From positions 1 to 42,508 of the forward strand of contig SKVL01000003.1 of NCBI GenBank assembly GCA_007129455.1: a stretch of 42,508 bases of DNA, read 5' to 3'. The notes below the pieces were generated by a model, which saw only the letters and a list, made by a program, of their open reading frames with translations, had not been told where the DNA came from and did no database searches. The position numbers and the translations under genes were made by a program. Positions 40,891 through 42,508 of the stretch are shown piece after piece (the stretch's first letter is position 1; the number at the start of each line of letters is the position of its first letter). The stretch comes from Candidatus Campbelliibacteriota bacterium (GTDB lineage Bacteria > Patescibacteriota > Minisyncoccia > Phycocordibacterales > CSBR16-193).

Positions 40891-41817
40891 ATGTTAAAAC
40901 ATGTGTTAAAATATATTGCATACCGCAAGCGAAGACCGGATTTTCATACGGGTTTTTTGAAGCGGATTTTTTCCGAGTTTAGATTAGACATGTATATACG
41001 TTTCTTTTTTTCTCTTATTATTCTGCTTAGCATTCTGGGAATGCCGAGTCTTTTCATGGTTGGGGTTTCGGCCCAGGTAGGTCAAGGGATCAACCCCTCC
41101 AACGAGGAAGGGATAATGCCGGGGAGTATAATATCTCGTGATGCCAGAACCGGTTATTTTTACCTCGCACGCACGATAAACAGCCCGGATGTTTTCGGTA
41201 TTATTGTTGAAAAGCCCTTAATGACGATCATCCCCGATGAAGAAAGCAACGTATCGGTATTGAGAACCGGTCAGGCTCGGGTAAGTGTTGTTTTGTTAAA
41301 CGGACCGATTAAGACCGGGGACTACGTTACCACTTCCAACGTTCCGGGTTATGGTATGTTGGCAAGCCGAGAACATCGAAACATAGTCGGTATAGCCCTG
41401 GAAGATTTCACAGAAACCGACGCTACGGATGTTGTTGTCGATAACTTGGGGCAAGAGATTTCCGCGGGATTGGTCTTGGTCGATTTGAGAATCGGAGTTA
41501 GTGACGATGACGAGCTTTTTCCAGCTGAGCGTGAAGAGGATTCTTTACTTGAACAGATGGAGCATTATTTGGCGATGATTGCTCGGTATCTGGCAGCAGC
41601 AATGGTCGCACTCGGCGCACTTTATTTTTCATATCATTTTTTCAAAGCGAATGTAAAGGATGGTCTGTCGGCCTTGGGAAGAAATCCGTTGGCAAGGCAG
41701 TCCATACAAAAGATGATGTTGTTCAACATGTTTTTGGTGGTTCTCATAAGTGTAGGTGGTTTATTGTTAAGCGCATTAATTCTTCTTATTCCCGTATTCA
41801 TTATTAGAGTAATGTAG
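40891..41817 (+). CDS. Paralogous membrane protein with the same S74-like domain
   Basis: A 308-residue protein from this start. The ATG at 40891 is chosen because GAGGG lies 9 nt upstream; GTG at 40870 and ATG at 40990 (which would give a compact signal peptide MYIRFFFSLIILLS) are alternatives. A basic leader, a hydrophobic segment and ...GVSAQ precede the domain shared with the previous gene: SPDVFGII, LRTGQARVSV, LNGPIKTGDYVTTSNVPGYG and LVDLRIG align without large gaps. It ends with two hydrophobic helices (ARYLAAAMVALGALYFSYHFF, and LFNMFLVVLISVGGLLLSALI). It lacks the carboxypeptidase-like domains. Function is unknown; probably a partner or simpler copy of its neighbour. Confidence 0.7.
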   Translation: MLKHVLKYIAYRKRRPDFHTGFLKRIFSEFRLDMYIRFFFSLIILLSILGMPSLFMVGVSAQVGQGINPSNEEGIMPGSIISRDARTGYFYLARTINSPDVFGIIVEKPLMTIIPDEESNVSVLRTGQARVSVVLLNGPIKTGDYVTTSNVPGYGMLASREHRNIVGIALEDFTETDATDVVVDNLGQEISAGLVLVDLRIGVSDDDELFPAEREEDSLLEQMEHYLAMIARYLAAAMVALGALYFSYHFFKANVKDGLSALGRNPLARQSIQKMMLFNMFLVVLISVGGLLLSALILLIPVFIIRVM

Positions 41818-41833
41818 CAAAGCGCTCTATGCG

Positions 41834-41868
41834 TTGAAACTCATCGGTTGCGTGATAAAATATATACA
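41834..41868 (+). promoter_or_regulatory. Promoter of the coiled-coil protein gene
   Basis: TTGAAA (41834-41839), a 16-nt spacer and TAAAAT (41856-41861) preceded by TGA. The block GTGATAAAATATATACA (41852-41868) matches 39095-39111 at 16 of 17 bases. The predicted leader is about 30 nt. Confidence 0.65.
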
Positions 41869-41897
41869 GACGAGATTAAATTAAATTCTTTTTATCA

Positions 41898-42508
41898 ATG
41901 TTTGGCATGGATTCAATATTTGTACTTTTGATACTTCTTATTACCGCGGTAATTTTTCTTCTCTTTGCGGTTGTTTGGCTGTTACATCGATTGGAGAGAC
42001 AGAGAAGATCGTATTACAAAGTAATTGAGGCGACTAAAAAGAAAGCGAAGGACGTAATGGAAGAGACACGTCTTAAAGCCCAAGAGATTTTACTTTCGGC
42101 GGAACAAAGTGCCGGTCGATATCTTTCCGAAAGGCGGACGGAAATAAACTCAATTCATAATGAGTTTGTTCAAAAACTCGAAAGCTTCAGTGAAGAAGCT
42201 AAAAGAACCTTTGCCGGGAGTGTTCAAAAGGTTGAGGGTTTTTCCGATGAGATGTCCAAAGAAGCTCGAGTTAAGATGGGGGAGGCCATTGACGCAGCGA
42301 GAGAAGATATCAAAGAAGCCTTACGTTTAGCTAAAGAGAGCATGGATGAGAGGATGCACAGAACCTCTGAAGACCTGTCGTCTGTCGGCAATTCCGTGAG
42401 GCAACTTGATGCTCTGAATACGGAGGCTAAAAAAGCCTTCGCTGAGAGTGCAAAAAGCTTTTATCAACTCTCAAACGAGATGTCTGAAGAAGCCCGAGGC
42501 AACGTGGA
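41898..42508 (+). CDS. Membrane-anchored coiled-coil protein (partial, cut by window end)
   Basis: An open frame of 203 codons with no stop before the window edge. MFGMDSIF is followed by one hydrophobic helix (about residues 7-27) and then a long, charged, heptad-like helical region rich in Ala, Glu, Lys and Arg, with loosely repeated phrases such as FSEEAKRTFAGSVQK, FSDEMSKEARVKMGEA and LSNEMSEEARGNV. This is an anchored coiled coil of the type seen in ATP-synthase b-like or apolipoprotein-like proteins; I do not recognise a family. It has its own promoter, nearly identical to that of the first gene of this envelope cluster. The downstream part is unseen. Confidence 0.75.
   Translation, partial: MFGMDSIFVLLILLITAVIFLLFAVVWLLHRLERQRRSYYKVIEATKKKAKDVMEETRLKAQEILLSAEQSAGRYLSERRTEINSIHNEFVQKLESFSEEAKRTFAGSVQKVEGFSDEMSKEARVKMGEAIDAAREDIKEALRLAKESMDERMHRTSEDLSSVGNSVRQLDALNTEAKKAFAESAKSFYQLSNEMSEEARGNV

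Noticed and set aside
1..42508. Alternative genetic code (TGA as glycine, as in Gracilibacteria)
   Set aside because: TGA ends several conserved genes at the expected place (for example murC and obg) and is not found inside conserved frames.

Overview
The window looks like a piece of a Patescibacteria (Candidate Phyla Radiation) chromosome, most likely Paceibacteria/Parcubacteria. This is inferred from several features: AT-leaning intergenic DNA, shortened versions of universal proteins (PheS without its N-terminal coiled coil, PheT without its OB-fold insert, Obg without its C-terminal domain), many genes with no Shine-Dalgarno sequence, archaeal-type ADP-forming acetate-CoA ligase, GH57/GH15 enzymes, and no sign of TGA recoding (TGA is used as stop, for example at the ends of murC and obg). 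The lineage call rests on gene content only; no 16S rRNA is present.

Left arm (1-10660): a lone ferric-reductase-like membrane protein converges on a long minus-strand operon. Read in transcription order the operon is glycerate 2-kinase, PEP synthase, enolase, ADP-forming acetate-CoA ligase beta and alpha, ferredoxin, and 2-oxoacid:ferredoxin oxidoreductase alpha/gamma and beta. Together these could take glycerate to acetate with ATP made at the PEP synthase (reverse direction) and acetate-CoA ligase steps. A good promoter precedes the kinase. A second promoter (TTGCGA-N17-TATCAT), overlaid by a perfect 9-bp dyad, precedes the acetate-CoA ligase genes.

Middle (10660-23130): a candidate rod-shaped non-coding RNA (6S-like), tRNA-Leu(CAG), then cell-wall and envelope genes on the plus strand: murD, murC, a small membrane protein, a DUF4015-type glycoside hydrolase, a VirD4/HerA-like ATPase, murB, a lysine/alanine-rich histone-like protein with 36-bp tandem repeats, secA, a DedA protein and an AI-2E-family permease.

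Glucan block (23159-28580): a GT4 glycogen-synthase-like enzyme, a GH57 amylase, a strongly acidic repeat protein and a GH15 glucoamylase-like enzyme. The two enzymes upstream of the acidic protein carry very basic segments, which suggests an electrostatic scaffold (hypothesis).

Right arm (28675-42508): a PF04020 membrane protein, a MYG1-like DHH protein, obg, gatB, then on the minus strand an enlarged RNase P RNA (about 499 nt) containing three related long hairpins with compensatory differences. Next come a reduced pheS-pheT pair, a DUF192 protein, a B12-dependent class II ribonucleotide reductase, and an envelope cluster of two paralogous secreted/membrane proteins and a membrane-anchored coiled-coil protein cut by the window end.

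A recurring promoter pattern is an extended -10 (TGn-TATAMT-like) ending 5-8 nt before the start codon, which predicts leaderless mRNAs for many genes. The strongest novelty candidates are the triplicated hairpin in RNase P RNA, the glycerate-to-acetate operon with its internal operator, the acidic-scaffold glucan block, and the paralogous envelope proteins sharing a near-identical promoter.
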